The position numbers and the translations under genes are program-made. From contig CAMBEJ010000039.1 in the NCBI GenBank assembly GCA_945865375.1, forward strand, positions 1-37,055: DNA of 37,055 nucleotides, given 5' to 3'. The notes under the pieces are model-generated. The model was given only the letters and a program-made list of their open reading frames with translations, ran no database searches and was not told the DNA's origin. Shown piece after piece: positions 1 to 9,479 of the stretch; the stretch's first letter is position 1; every line of letters starts with the position of its first letter. Origin of the DNA: Akkermansia muciniphila (GTDB lineage: Bacteria > Verrucomicrobiota > Verrucomicrobiia > Limisphaerales > F1-80-MAGS106).

Positions 1-30
1 GACCGCAAGCCCGAGTTCAGAGGCACAGAC

Positions 31-234
31 CTCAGTAAAATGAGGCTTTTTCGACTCATCCTCGGGCAACTCCAATTCCCTGCTCCTGCTCCTAATCCTA
101 ATCCTAGCCAAACAGATTTGAAATTTGAACCACAGAGGCACAGAGGCACCGAGGGTGAAATGAGAGGGGGAAAAGTTTGGTTTCATTGTTTGTTCTTCTC
201 TGTGCCTCTGTGCCTCTGTGGTTCAAAATCTGAG
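31..234. repeat. Composite CTCAG-ended repeat element
   Basis: The stretch opens with CTCAGTAAAAT (31-41). At 66-79 it has GCAACTCCAATTCC, then CTCCTAAT-type repeats (about 83-106). The same two motifs, at exactly the same 35-nt spacing, occur at 9480-9528 and, inverted, at 9617-9665, so this is a related copy. The right side ends in CTGAG (230-234), the complement of CTCAG. The left hexamer is CCTAAT rather than the GTAATC of the other copies. The interior is occupied by a second, unrelated inverted repeat (124-227). No gene is visible in 1-401. The outer boundaries are my inference. Confidence 0.6.
124..227. repeat. 26-bp perfect inverted repeat
   Basis: Positions 124-149 and 202-227 are perfect reverse complements over 26 bp, separated by a 52-nt loop. 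The core of the left arm is GAACCACAGAGGCACAGAGG. Each arm contains the direct repeat CAGAGGCA. Outside the arms the similarity continues imperfectly (CAGATTT on the left, the complement of CTCTCAGATTTT on the right). There is no coding potential I can credit. From memory, similar accacagaggcacagagg sequences are scattered through many environmental bacterial genomes; their function is unknown to me. Confidence 0.8.
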
Positions 235-246
235 AGATAATTCACC

Positions 247-280
247 GAGATTTAGGATTTAAGAATCTAATCCTAATCTC
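247..280. repeat. Short TAATCC-type hairpin
   Basis: GAGATTTAGGATT (247-259) pairs with AATCCTAATCTC (269-280) with one bulged base and a 9-nt loop. It reuses the AATCCTAATC motif of the neighbouring element at 83-106. It lies downstream of the minus-strand methyltransferase gene, so it could help end transcription, but there is no T run after the stem on that strand, so I do not call it a terminator. Confidence 0.5.
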
Positions 281-401
281 TCCCCCGGTTTCCAAGCCAA
301 AGCCCGCAGATTACGATGACGTGGAAGGAGGAATTGAAGTTCCGCGTTCAGTTCGCGATTTCAACCGCTTTTACCGAGCTCAGAGGCTTGGCGCGATCGC
401 T

Positions 402-1109
402 TCAGACCCTGCGCCAATAGCCGCGGGGATTGAACGTCATAAAAAACTTCTCGCGTCTCGAATCCAGCTCGAACCCGGGGTTTCCCACAAGAAAATCGTT
501 GATGGCCTCCATCGGGCCAGGGCCGTGGTCGAGGCCAGTCGGATGCCCGTTCACATTGGAATCCTCGACAATCAAGTAGTGGCCCTTGGACACCATGGGG
601 GCGTAGATCTCCAGTTCGCGAAACACATTGTCCCGGCTATGATCGGAATCCAGGATCACCATGACTGTTTTCCCAGCAGCCAGGGTTTTGACTTGGGAAA
701 CAATGCCCGGGGCTGTCGAGGGACCGTTCAGATAGTGAATCCGCGGATGCACAGGACGCCCTCCGTGCGCGGTGATATCGACAGTGACAATCTGCCCTGT
801 CCCCAGGATATCCATGATGGAAGCCATGTAAGAAGCGCTCCCTCCGTTGTAAGTGCCTGTTTCGATGACGATGTCCGGTTTCGTTTCATGCAGAATCTCC
901 TGGTACACCCAGACGTCCAAGGGGCATTTGAGGATCTTGCATCCCATCCAGTAGGTATCCTGCCACGTGCCGCCGGTGTTGGCCTTCTCATAGTAAAGCT
1001 TGTGAAATTCCGTGACAACCGACCGCTCCGAATCGCTGAGAACGTCGCGTCCAGCAACGAGGCGTTTGAGCAATCCATATTGAACTCTGAGGTATTCGAC
1101 CCACGTCAT
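402..1109 (-). CDS. CmcI-family SAM-dependent methyltransferase/hydroxylase-like protein
   Basis: The 235-aa protein resembles the cephalosporin hydroxylase CmcI / rhamnosyl O-methyltransferase family, which has a Rossmann-type SAM-binding fold. Visible motifs are the glycine-rich SAM loop ETGTYNGGSA (83-92), a following acidic strand end at VTVDI (about 108-112), LDSDHSRD (153-160), and an acidic pair VED near 181-183, where the family binds a divalent metal. The start is an ATG at 1109. Upstream is GGAG only 2 nt from the ATG, a poor Shine-Dalgarno site. The gene lies 63 nt downstream of an ABC permease on the same strand and could be the last gene of that operon. The substrate cannot be told. 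In sugar-rich contexts the family methylates glycans, and some members are misnamed hydroxylases. Confidence 0.8.
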   Translation of the reverse strand: MTWVEYLRVQYGLLKRLVAGRDVLSDSERSVVTEFHKLYYEKANTGGTWQDTYWMGCKILKCPLDVWVYQEILHETKPDIVIETGTYNGGSASYMASIMDILGTGQIVTVDITAHGGRPVHPRIHYLNGPSTAPGIVSQVKTLAAGKTVMVILDSDHSRDNVFRELEIYAPMVSKGHYLIVEDSNVNGHPTGLDHGPGPMEAINDFLVGNPGFELDSRREKFFMTFNPRGYWRRV

Positions 1110-1172
1110 AACTCCATCGTAAACAATGGCACCCTCAAAGCGGAAGTCTTGAATTGTCGGGAATGACGCAAA

Positions 1173-2840
1173 TCAGGCTCTTCCGAGGAGCCGTCTCCAC
1201 AGGGGCTTCTCCTTCTCCGGAGTGGACACTGTGCGCAAGGTGCCTAGATCCCGGAAGGACCGCATCAGGCTGCGTCTGGAGTGGGCGATCCAGAAAAGTG
1301 AGTTGGCGATGCTGTAAAAGAACCAAACGCCCAAGCTGACAGACTCAGGGGATTTGAAATCGGGCAGTTCGAATCCCAGGGAACCCAGGCTCACAATGCC
1401 GGCAAATGTCAGGAAGCAGAACATCCAAGGAAGAAGCAGAACGCGTCCCACCACGGTTCCGCTGGCGCGGTTGATCTGGCGGACGTTGAGTCCCACCCAC
1501 ATGCCCGTCCAGCCGCAGGCGATGAGATCCAGGAAAAAAACGATAAGTCCCGCGAGAAACATCACGCTCCAAAACATGTTCCCGGAAGCAGAAAGGTGGG
1601 CGCTCCAGAACGGTGCCAGCATGAAGACTGCACCCACGGCCCCCACGACCATGATCGGCAACACAAATTGCCTGCGCAATGCGAGGAGTTGTCCGCTCAA
1701 GATTTCAGCAACCTTCAAAGGGCTTGCGAGGATCAGTTCCAGCGCTCCAGAACGGCGGTCCTCATTAAATTTTGATACAGCCTCCGAGGTCACCCAGAGC
1801 TTCATCAAACCGAACAGAAAGTAGCAGGTGAGAAAATAAGTGGCTTCATTAAACCAGTCATCACCGACCTTGAACGCGATCCAAACCCAACCGGACGCGG
1901 TCAGTCCGAGAAAGACCCAGGGTGTGACGGCTTTCATGCGGTGGCGGGTAGAAAGCCAGAGAACAGGATTGCAATCGAGATCCTCCGCGCGCCACTGGTG
2001 TCGACGCCCCGATCCACCCAAAGTCCACACCCCCCAGAGTTCCTTGAATCGCGCCAACGAAGCCCCGGCCGGGCGGTCCTGCCAGCAGTTGGGAAGGAAC
2101 ACGCTCGCCAAGATCAACAGGGCGACAGACAATCCAAAAATGAGGCTGCACGACGTCCAAAAAGCCCCCGGGTTGGTTGAATAACGCAATTCCGGCACCA
2201 TCGAGAGCGCGTATCCCGGGCTAGGCAAGAGGAAAAACTGCGGAGATCCTGCAAGATGATAGTGCATCGCGTACGCCAGCCCAAGCCACGGGATGCCCCC
2301 GGTGACGGCGAGAATCGCAAACGTGGTGAGCGCCATGGAGCTGCGCGGACGGCGGCTCAATGCAGAACAAAACACGCCCACGGAAAGAGAAAACAAGAGC
2401 GTTGTGACCAGAACGAGGACGGCCCTGAACACCTCGCTTCCACGAACGCCGCCAAGCAGCAAAGGCACTGTCAACACGGGTGCCATCGCTAAAAGTCCGT
2501 AAAACGCGGGGATCGAACAAGCCGCCAGTTTACCTAAAACCACGTCGAATCCCTTGAGGTCGGTCAAAAACAGGAGGCCGAGGGTTCCTTCCCGTTTTTC
2601 TTCGCTCACGCAGTCGGCCGTGAAACGCGCTCCGGCTACCAAGCAGAAGATAAAGCTGAGGGTCGACAATGTGGTAAAAAGGGCCGCGCTGGTCTCGGAT
2701 GGGCGTTGATGCTGCATGGAGATCATCATGATCCCCGCGAACACAAGAGAGCTCGCGACACCGCCTAACCGTGAGTAATAGGTGCCGCGCTGCCGTGAGG
2801 CCACCCGCAGTTCGCGTTCTACAATGGGGAGAAAGGACAT
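1173..2840 (-). CDS. ABC-2 type transporter permease, copy 2
   Basis: The 555-aa protein has many hydrophobic segments and no ATPase motifs. It is a paralogue of the next gene upstream (2976-4766). Both begin with IVxRELRxxSR and share TADC-S-E-REGTLGLLFLT followed by VVLGK about 100 residues in. A second, weaker version of the same motif lies in the C-terminal half (RRSGALELILASPL), so the protein appears to be two fused ABC-2 permease halves. It probably forms the membrane part of an exporter driven by the ATPase at 4789-5751. A gap of 135 nt separates it from copy 1, longer than elsewhere in the operon. The ATG at 2840 is chosen because the conserved N-terminal motif follows at once; no clear Shine-Dalgarno site is seen. 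The exported substrate is unknown. Confidence 0.8.
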   Translation of the reverse strand: MSFLPIVERELRVASRQRGTYYSRLGGVASSLVFAGIMMISMQHQRPSETSAALFTTLSTLSFIFCLVAGARFTADCVSEEKREGTLGLLFLTDLKGFDVVLGKLAACSIPAFYGLLAMAPVLTVPLLLGGVRGSEVFRAVLVLVTTLLFSLSVGVFCSALSRRPRSSMALTTFAILAVTGGIPWLGLAYAMHYHLAGSPQFFLLPSPGYALSMVPELRYSTNPGAFWTSCSLIFGLSVALLILASVFLPNCWQDRPAGASLARFKELWGVWTLGGSGRRHQWRAEDLDCNPVLWLSTRHRMKAVTPWVFLGLTASGWVWIAFKVGDDWFNEATYFLTCYFLFGLMKLWVTSEAVSKFNEDRRSGALELILASPLKVAEILSGQLLALRRQFVLPIMVVGAVGAVFMLAPFWSAHLSASGNMFWSVMFLAGLIVFFLDLIACGWTGMWVGLNVRQINRASGTVVGRVLLLPWMFCFLTFAGIVSLGSLGFELPDFKSPESVSLGVWFFYSIANSLFWIAHSRRSLMRSFRDLGTLRTVSTPEKEKPLWRRLLGRA

Positions 2841-2975
2841 GCGTCAGCAATGAGTGGAGATCGCTGTCCTGAGCACGGCCGTTGAATCAGGGTGCAAACC
2901 GATAGGACGAATCGTCTTCCTCCTCACCCAATCGTTTGGTTCAATGGCAATGATTGTCATGGGATCGCCCGGGGT

Positions 2976-4766
2976 TCATCGCAGCACGAACTCTCGATGC
3001 TTGAGGGATTGGTGTAACGAAACCCAGGCGAGGGTTGCGATGCCGATCTGCAAAAGCGCCGTCGTTCCAGCGAGGATCATCGACACATATCCGGACTGAT
3101 AACCCCGAGATGCCGGGAAGGCGAAGGCGGCGAAAATGGTTTGGAGGATGAGCGGAACGATCAAACCGAGCAGGCAGCACAAAGCCCAGTCGGCAAAAAC
3201 GTTGCGTCCTGCGTGCGACCGTGAGCCTCGCGGACGACACTGAGGATCATTCGAAAGTGGGCCGCCTTTCGCACGGCGCGGCAGCCAAAGCCGGGGATGC
3301 AGCGAGGGGAGCATGGAAATTCGCAGCCCAACCAACGGGATGGTCAAAAACGCGGCAATCATGTAAACGATGAAACTCCAGCGGATCTCCTGTCCATAAC
3401 GTTCCAGCCAAGTGCCAAGATGGGTCTTGAGAGGGATGAAGACAATGAAAAGAACCGCCAAAGCGGGAAGGAATTGAGCCCAAACACCCTGGAGCCGGCC
3501 GAAAATAATTTGCCGTTCAGTGAGCGATGTGACGAGCAAGAGTTCGAACGCTCCACTTTCCTGCTCTTTGCGAAAACTGCTCGTCGCGCTGAATGCAAGG
3601 CCGCCCAGCAACAGGCCCCCGATCCAATACTGGCCTGGGATCAATCCCTCCAACGTGGGGTTCATGACAAGCACGCATTCAAGAAGGAGAACAAAGAGGC
3701 ACCATCCCCACTTGGTAATCCGAGCTCCCACGGAGAACTGTTCAAGCCAGCCGACCGGGTTCCGATCCAGCGTCCGCCGGAGTTTCGATTGAAAAATCGA
3801 CCTCCAGAACCTGGGCGTGCAGAACGTCTGGTAACCCCAGCGCGCGAGGCGGTTCGTGGGTGCCTGCCTCCAAGTGTGACGCACTCTCCAAGAGGCAGCC
3901 AAAAGAGTGACGGCGAGAGTGACGCCCGAGGCTGCCGCCATGGCACCGGCGACCCGCATCCAGGCGCTTTGGAGCGGGAGCGGGGCATTCCCCCAAAACT
4001 GGTTCCAGCTCAATCCCATTCCCCACATGTTCGGATACTGGGTTCCCGTGCCCATGGTGAGACTCGCCATGCCCGCCAGGTTCACGGAAAGCGGACGGTT
4101 CGCGAACTGCCTCCACGCCCAGTCCCATGGAGGGAACGCTCCGGATTGATGCACCAACCGGGTCCCGGGTCTGAAAATAAAGGAGATCATGTCGAACGCC
4201 AGAAGATGGACGGTCATGAATAGGGTGACCAAGATGATTCCAATCGACATCGCCGCAACAAGCGCGTTCATCCAGTCTTTTGAAAACGCGGACGCCAGAA
4301 TCCCGGCCGAGAGGGCCAGCATCATGACGGAGCCATTCATGAGGAAAGACATGACCACGTCCTTGGAGCTGACTCCGCCCAACAAATGTGGCAGCGCGAT
4401 GATGGGCAGCATGGAGGCAAATAAAGTGACGCTGCGAAGCGCCTGGATCACCCATTTGCCCAACACCACACCCAAGGGTGTCAGGGGCGTCAAAAAGAGG
4501 AGTCCCAGGGTCCCTTCACGCCGCTCCCGGCTGATGCAATCCGCAGTGACTGCGGGCACAAGCAACGCCATGAGAAGAAACTGCATGGCGTTGAGTGAGT
4601 AAAATAAACGCGAACCGAGTTGCGTGGAGGAGACCGTTTGATCAGTGATCAAAAGCCACCCCAGAAAGCCTGTGGCCGCTGCCGCTCCACACACGCGCAG
4701 TCCGAAATTGGATGGGCGACGGCTCTCCGCGCGCAACTCGCGGACGATAACAGGCCAAGCAGTCAT
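2976..4766 (-). CDS. ABC-2 type transporter permease, copy 1
   Basis: A 596-aa multi-spanning membrane protein. The frame is open further upstream to 4901, but I start it at the ATG at 4766: this places the conserved IVRELRAESRR motif at the N-terminus as in its paralogue, and leaves a 22-nt gap after the ATPase gene instead of a long overlap. The N-terminal half contains TADCISRERREGTLGLLFLT and the C-terminal half the related ESGAFELLLVTSL, so it too looks internally duplicated. With the ATPase and the second permease it should form an exporter complex in the inner membrane. The last stretch (about 480-596) differs most from the paralogue. The family resembles permeases of the Gld and multidrug ABC-2 type; the substrate is not evident. 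Confidence 0.8.
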   Translation of the reverse strand: MTAWPVIVRELRAESRRPSNFGLRVCGAAAATGFLGWLLITDQTVSSTQLGSRLFYSLNAMQFLLMALLVPAVTADCISRERREGTLGLLFLTPLTPLGVVLGKWVIQALRSVTLFASMLPIIALPHLLGGVSSKDVVMSFLMNGSVMMLALSAGILASAFSKDWMNALVAAMSIGIILVTLFMTVHLLAFDMISFIFRPGTRLVHQSGAFPPWDWAWRQFANRPLSVNLAGMASLTMGTGTQYPNMWGMGLSWNQFWGNAPLPLQSAWMRVAGAMAAASGVTLAVTLLAASWRVRHTWRQAPTNRLARWGYQTFCTPRFWRSIFQSKLRRTLDRNPVGWLEQFSVGARITKWGWCLFVLLLECVLVMNPTLEGLIPGQYWIGGLLLGGLAFSATSSFRKEQESGAFELLLVTSLTERQIIFGRLQGVWAQFLPALAVLFIVFIPLKTHLGTWLERYGQEIRWSFIVYMIAAFLTIPLVGLRISMLPSLHPRLWLPRRAKGGPLSNDPQCRPRGSRSHAGRNVFADWALCCLLGLIVPLILQTIFAAFAFPASRGYQSGYVSMILAGTTALLQIGIATLAWVSLHQSLKHREFVLR

Positions 4767-4788
4767 GCAGGACAGGAATCGGGGAAGG

Positions 4789-5751
4789 TTACTGTGTGCT
4801 CCCTCTCGTGACCCGAAGGAAAACCTCTTCGAGACCCATTTCCTCCTCCCGCAAACCAACCAGCCGCACGCCGCCCTTGACCAAAATCTCGGCGACGACA
4901 CTCACATCGCTTTCGTGATCCTTGAGTGTGACCTTCAGCTTGCCCTCGGCGGTCTCCACCTTCGCGACCTCGGATTGCTGCGTCAGAAGGCTCTCGGCCT
5001 GCGCGAGATCGGAGGATGTAGTGATCCAGAGAATTCTCCCTGTGGCCATTTGATCCCGAACTCCTTGGACAGGGCCGCTATAGATGAGTTTTCCAAGCTC
5101 GATGATCGCCACCCGGTTGCAAAGAGTTTGGAGCTCGCTGAGGATGTGCGAGGAGATGATAATCGTCTTTCCCATTCGCTGGAGTTCTTGAAGAATCGCC
5201 ATCATTTCGATCCGCGCCCTGGGATCGAGCCCGCTCGCCGGTTCGTCGAGAAGGAGCAGTTGCGGGTCGTGGATCAGCACCCGGGCAAGCCCTAGCCGCT
5301 GCTGCATCCCGCGACTGAGTGCGCCTATCAATGATCCCTTCTTTTCAGACAACCCCACCAACTCCAGCACGTCGCTCACCGTTTTCTCGCGCTTTCCCGA
5401 TGGAATCCGGTAACACGCGCCGAAAAAATCCAGGTATTCGGTGACTTCCATGTCTTTGTAAACGCCGAAAAAATCAGGCATGTACCCGATCATGTGCCGG
5501 ACTGAGTCCGCGTCCTGGACCACATCCTTCCCGAGGATCTCGGCGCGTCCTTCCGAAGGTGTCAGGAATGTGGCCAGGATGCGCAGGGTCGTGGTTTTGC
5601 CGGCGCCGTTGGATCCAATGAAACCAAACAAGTCTCCACGGTTCACTGTGAGGTTGAGCTGGCTCAGGGCTGTCATCGCTCCATAGGTCCTGCTCAGATC
5701 GAACGTTTGAACCGCAGGAGAGGGATTCTTTGGAGAGGGGCTCGTGCTCAT
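4789..5751 (-). CDS. ABC transporter ATP-binding protein (ABC-2 exporter type)
   Basis: The 320-aa protein has a complete ABC ATPase domain: Walker A GSNGAGKTT (46-54), signature LSRGMQQ (145-151), Walker B LLLLDEP (165-171), and an H-loop histidine in SSHIL (about 200-204). About 90 residues follow the ATPase core, as in DrrA/CcmA/GldA-like exporters, where this tail contacts the permease. It lies between the large exported membrane protein (60 nt upstream) and permease copy 1 (22 nt downstream), so it very likely powers both paralogous permeases. The start is the ATG at 5751; a Pro/Ser-rich lead of about 13 residues precedes the domain. The direction of transport (export) is inferred from the family. 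Confidence 0.9.
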   Translation of the reverse strand: MSTSPSPKNPSPAVQTFDLSRTYGAMTALSQLNLTVNRGDLFGFIGSNGAGKTTTLRILATFLTPSEGRAEILGKDVVQDADSVRHMIGYMPDFFGVYKDMEVTEYLDFFGACYRIPSGKREKTVSDVLELVGLSEKKGSLIGALSRGMQQRLGLARVLIHDPQLLLLDEPASGLDPRARIEMMAILQELQRMGKTIIISSHILSELQTLCNRVAIIELGKLIYSGPVQGVRDQMATGRILWITTSSDLAQAESLLTQQSEVAKVETAEGKLKVTLKDHESDVSVVAEILVKGGVRLVGLREEEMGLEEVFLRVTRGSTQ

Positions 5752-5811
5752 GGTTGAGAGGGGATCGCGATGGGAGGTGGAAGGGGGCCTGTTTGTTGGG
5801 TTTCGGCGTGC

Positions 5812-8031
5812 TCAACCGCCGCGAGCGGGCACCGGAACAACCAGGCGAAGCAAAGTATTTTTCTGAGTCCGACGCGCATCGAACTTGTTCAAAGGCGTGG
5901 TCGCACCCTGATTGGCATCCCACACCAAGAGCACGGCATCGCCACGCTGGGTCAACCGGTAGAGATCGAAGCCCGGCGCGTACACAAAACTGCGCACGTC
6001 CGGATTTGATGAGCCCACCGCCGTGGTGAAACAGGCGGCCATGGACGCGTCGATGAGATTGTTAATCCTACCGCCTTGTGCGTCGCCGAGCGCCCTCTGG
6101 CGGTTCTCGATCTTGCCGAGGAACTCGGCACTCTGTTGCTGCACAAATGATTGCAATGACCCGCCCGAGCCAGCAGATAAAACCAAGTGCGTCGAACCGT
6201 TCGCATCAAGGCTCTCCACGGTGTGGATCCGGTCCTGGAGCACGATCCTCAGCGGCCCGAGTTTGCGCGAGAGGTTGTTGTGAAGGGCGAGCTCCACGAC
6301 ATCATCCTTGCCGACAGAGAGGGTGACTGTGATCGGCATCGCTCCAGGCTGCATCCATTCGGTGACCAGGAGCTGGCTTGTCCACACCGGAACAAAGATT
6401 CGCGCGTCAAACCCCTTACCCAACTGCTCCACCCGCGCCTTAGTCGTGTCCTGGTTTCCCATCCAGACCCCACCGTATTCGCCACGGACGGTTGAATGCG
6501 GTTGGTCGCTGCCGATCTGATACTCCGCGTTCGCCGGAGAATAGAGAGAGGCGAAGGTGTGTCCACGCCACTCGGCGCCGTTGCCCCGGGGCAGAATGTC
6601 CACCACATGCAGCTCGTTCCACTCGGTTTCGCCCGCCCGCAGTTTGTATCCAATGAAGTAAATCAGAAGAGAAAATGTCAGCACATAAACGGGGAATGTG
6701 ATCCATGTCAGCATCTGCCGGTTAATCTTTTTGAGGATGTAATGATCGAATGGCCCGATGACAATCAGGTAGATGCCCAGGATCCCCAGAAGCCACGGGA
6801 CCGGCAGCTTGCTAGCCTGTCTGCTGTCGATCATGGCTCCGAAAACCCCGTCCAGACTCCTCCCACCATAGCGCGCATTCTGGGGAAACCAGGTGGATTC
6901 CGGGATTTCCATGATTTTTGCCCAGAACCAAGCCTTGTTTTTCCAAGACTTGAACGGCTCGCGCTCGGGGCTGAAAAGGATCAGAGTGACCTTCCCAGCG
7001 CCGCGATTAGCAGACACGATCAGGGGAGTTCCCTCCCGTTGTAGAACAGCCTTTGCGTCCGTAGGGATGAAATGAGCCACGGAAAGAGTCGCATTGGCGA
7101 AGACCGAGTCCGCTGTCACCGTTGTGCGCGGGTTCTCGACCACCGCCGCGAGGCTCGGGTTCCGCGGGTTCTCCACGTTTCTCTTCCTGGCGCGATTTCG
7201 GGCGGTGGTCGGATCTTCGGGGCGAGGCGTGCTCTCTGAGGATAATTTCGATCCGAGGCCATCCTTCAGCCACGCATCCAGCTCTCCCTTCATGGGAACG
7301 TTCGAAAGACCCTGAATTTCACCCGGGATGAGCTGCTTGAGCCAAGGGAGGGAGTTGACATCCGATGGCTGCTCGATGGCCAGAACGAGGTGACCTCCGG
7401 AATGCACCCACGCGACAAGGGCTGCTTGTTGGGGCGCTTTGAAGTCGATGGCCTTTTCCGAGTTCAGATAAAGCGCCGACAACGCCTCCAGCGTGATGGG
7501 ATTGTCAGGAAAAAGATCGGTGGCGATGCGGCCTACCTGGGGTTGGGACTCGGCCTGTGGAGTTTTCACCACTGGCAGGGTCGGGGCGGTGGTGAATGAT
7601 CTGGGAACGGCACCCAACAAGTGGGCTTCCCAGGCGACGTCCTTCGGCCGAAGCGACAGCCGCTCGGCACGAACTTTACCCTTCGAATCAAGCAGACGGG
7701 CATTCCAGCTCGACATCCTCCCTGTCGCGCCAAAAACAGGAATAAAAAACCGTTTTCGTGTGTTGGAGGGCAATTCCAGACGAACACGGCGTGCTTGAGA
7801 ATTTCCGAGATAGGCGGGCGAGATTTCGAACACGGCGTCGAACGAGGGGCCATCGTTGTGGATCTCAACCGCGATCGGAAACCAAGCCCCTTCGCGAACG
7901 AGGCCTTCGTAGCCCAAAAAAACATCGAACTGAATTTCCGCATGCACGAGCTGCGAATAGAAGAGGCTGAGCAAAGCGCAGCTCAAGCCGATGAAGCGGC
8001 GCACGGAACGAGAGAAGAGGAACGTTTTCAT
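5812..8031 (-). CDS. Large exported membrane protein associated with an ABC-2 exporter
   Basis: I do not recognise a named family. The ATG at 8031 gives 739 aa; a TTG 21 nt upstream is the alternative. An N-terminal signal segment (about 10-31, ending VHA) is followed by a beta-rich region (about 33-100), then a region (about 180-270) resembling the type-1 glutamine-amidotransferase-like folds seen in DUF4159/DUF4350-type proteins, including HSGGHLVLAIEQ. Two membrane helices follow at about 408-430 and 439-462, then a C-terminal soluble domain of about 275 residues. Both large domains probably sit outside the inner membrane. It is the first gene of the operon with the ATPase and the two permeases, an arrangement like GldG beside GldA/GldF or the exported partner of other ABC-2 systems. 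The role is inferred from context only. Confidence 0.7.
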   Translation of the reverse strand: MKTFLFSRSVRRFIGLSCALLSLFYSQLVHAEIQFDVFLGYEGLVREGAWFPIAVEIHNDGPSFDAVFEISPAYLGNSQARRVRLELPSNTRKRFFIPVFGATGRMSSWNARLLDSKGKVRAERLSLRPKDVAWEAHLLGAVPRSFTTAPTLPVVKTPQAESQPQVGRIATDLFPDNPITLEALSALYLNSEKAIDFKAPQQAALVAWVHSGGHLVLAIEQPSDVNSLPWLKQLIPGEIQGLSNVPMKGELDAWLKDGLGSKLSSESTPRPEDPTTARNRARKRNVENPRNPSLAAVVENPRTTVTADSVFANATLSVAHFIPTDAKAVLQREGTPLIVSANRGAGKVTLILFSPEREPFKSWKNKAWFWAKIMEIPESTWFPQNARYGGRSLDGVFGAMIDSRQASKLPVPWLLGILGIYLIVIGPFDHYILKKINRQMLTWITFPVYVLTFSLLIYFIGYKLRAGETEWNELHVVDILPRGNGAEWRGHTFASLYSPANAEYQIGSDQPHSTVRGEYGGVWMGNQDTTKARVEQLGKGFDARIFVPVWTSQLLVTEWMQPGAMPITVTLSVGKDDVVELALHNNLSRKLGPLRIVLQDRIHTVESLDANGSTHLVLSAGSGGSLQSFVQQQSAEFLGKIENRQRALGDAQGGRINNLIDASMAACFTTAVGSSNPDVRSFVYAPGFDLYRLTQRGDAVLLVWDANQGATTPLNKFDARRTQKNTLLRLVVPVPARGG

Positions 8032-8121
8032 CGCCTTTGGTTTCGCCTCCAATGCCTATAGTCGGAGACCGGCTCAGCGGCAATCACGAAGTTCAGAGAC
8101 TTCCTTAGGAACAGGCTCCAA

Positions 8122-8284
8122 GTGCGCCTCTCAGATTTTTCGTGGTCGCGTTTCCTACTCGTAATCGTAATCGTAATCGTAATCGTAATCCCATGAACCG
8201 CCGATTACCGGTTGCACGAGGGAAACCCGGGATAGGATTACGATTACGATTACGAGAAGATCTGGAAAAATCTGAGATGCGCAC
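8122..8284. repeat. Inverted-repeat element with (GTAATC)n arms
   Basis: The outer arms GTGCGCCTCTCAGATTTTTC (8122-8141) and the complement of 8265-8284 match at 19 of 20 positions. Inside them CTC(GTAATC)5 (8158-8190) faces GGATTACGATTACGATTACG (from 8235, ending CGAG at 8256), which is (GTAATC)3 on the other strand. The loop is about 43 nt. The element occupies half of the 335-nt gap between the divergent genes at 8031 and 8367, so it cannot be a simple terminator. It could affect both promoters, and its hexamer number looks prone to slippage. It is related to 9480-9665 and 31-234 through the hexamer and the CTCAG motif. Confidence 0.85.
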
Positions 8285-8366
8285 AGGCACTCTCTTCTGT
8301 CTAGTTGAGTATTGATTGGGGATGACTGGTAGGTAAAGTGTCCGTAACGAATTCGGTATAGACTCC

Positions 8367-9422
8367 ATGAACGACATCATTCTGAACGCCCTCAAATCGA
8401 TCAAGTATCCCGGCTATTCGAGGGATATTGTCTCCTTCGGCCTTGTCAAAGAGGTGGCTTTCAACGCGGGCGCGGTGAGTGTGAATTTGGAGCTCACCAC
8501 CGCCAGCCCGGATGTGGCGCAACAACTGAAGGGAGTTTGTGAGCAGACATTAAAAGCCCTCCCAGGCGTCAGCCATGTGATTGTGCAGGTGAAACAGCCG
8601 TCGGCTCCCGCAGGCGGCGCGGCAAAACAAAGCCAATCCCCGTGGTCGAATCAGACTCGTTTGCCGGGCATCCAGCGGCTCATCGCGGTCGCTAGCGGCA
8701 AGGGAGGGGTTGGAAAATCCACTTGTTCGGTGAATCTCGCGTGCGGTCTGTCCCATCTGGGGGCCAAAGTCGGGCTTCTGGATTGCGACATTTACGGTCC
8801 CAGCATCCCGTTGATGATGGGTATCAATCAGCGACCCACTGTGAGCGATGAAGAGAAGCTCGTGCCTCCCGGCAGCCATGGCGTGAAGCTTATGAGCATG
8901 GGCTTTTTGTTGGAAGGCGATGCACCCGTGATCTGGCGTGGCCCGATGATCATGAAAACCATCCAGCAGTTCCTGCTCCAGGTGGATTGGGGCAATCTCG
9001 ACTTCTTGCTGGTTGATCTGCCGCCAGGCACCGGCGATGCCCAGCTTTCCCTCTGCCAGACGGTGCCTCTAGACGGCGGGGTGATTGTGACCACACCCCA
9101 GGAGGCTTCCCTGGGCGTGGTCCGAAAGGGGATCGCCATGTTCGAGAAAGTTCAGGTGCCCATCCTGGGGATGATTGAAAACATGAGCTATTTCATCACG
9201 CCATCCGGCGAGCGTTGCGAAATTTTCGGCCACGGCGGCGGACGTCAGGAGGCGGCGCGTCAAGGCATCCCTTTCCTTGGAGAAATACCTCTCTACACCG
9301 CCATCCGCGAGGGCGGCGACTGCGGGGTCCCGGTTGTCGTCAGCGCCCCACAAGATCCGCCGGCACAGGCATTCTTCAGGATTTGCAAAGCCCTTCTGGC
9401 AATAGAATCTCGAACCGGTTAA
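8367..9422 (+). CDS. Mrp/NBP35-family iron-sulfur cluster carrier ATPase
   Basis: The 351-aa protein belongs to the Mrp (ApbC) family of cytoplasmic P-loop ATPases that hold and pass on Fe-S clusters. An N-terminal MIP18/DUF59-type domain (about 1-80) is followed by a linker and the deviant Walker A SGKGGVGKST (110-119), then DCDIYGPS and VDLPPGTGD, all typical of the family. The region that carries CxxC in E. coli Mrp reads NMSYFITPSGERCEIFG here, with a single cysteine, so cluster binding must differ or use other ligands; several other bacterial Mrp proteins also lack the pair. The length is normal. The start is the ATG at 8367, with no clear Shine-Dalgarno site. It stands alone, between two hexamer-repeat elements. 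Confidence 0.93.
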   Translation: MNDIILNALKSIKYPGYSRDIVSFGLVKEVAFNAGAVSVNLELTTASPDVAQQLKGVCEQTLKALPGVSHVIVQVKQPSAPAGGAAKQSQSPWSNQTRLPGIQRLIAVASGKGGVGKSTCSVNLACGLSHLGAKVGLLDCDIYGPSIPLMMGINQRPTVSDEEKLVPPGSHGVKLMSMGFLLEGDAPVIWRGPMIMKTIQQFLLQVDWGNLDFLLVDLPPGTGDAQLSLCQTVPLDGGVIVTTPQEASLGVVRKGIAMFEKVQVPILGMIENMSYFITPSGERCEIFGHGGGRQEAARQGIPFLGEIPLYTAIREGGDCGVPVVVSAPQDPPAQAFFRICKALLAIESRTG

Positions 9423-9479
9423 GGGCTCCTGTGTGTTGCCCCAGGAACCAGGGATGCCGAGGGATATGAATGCTACGGC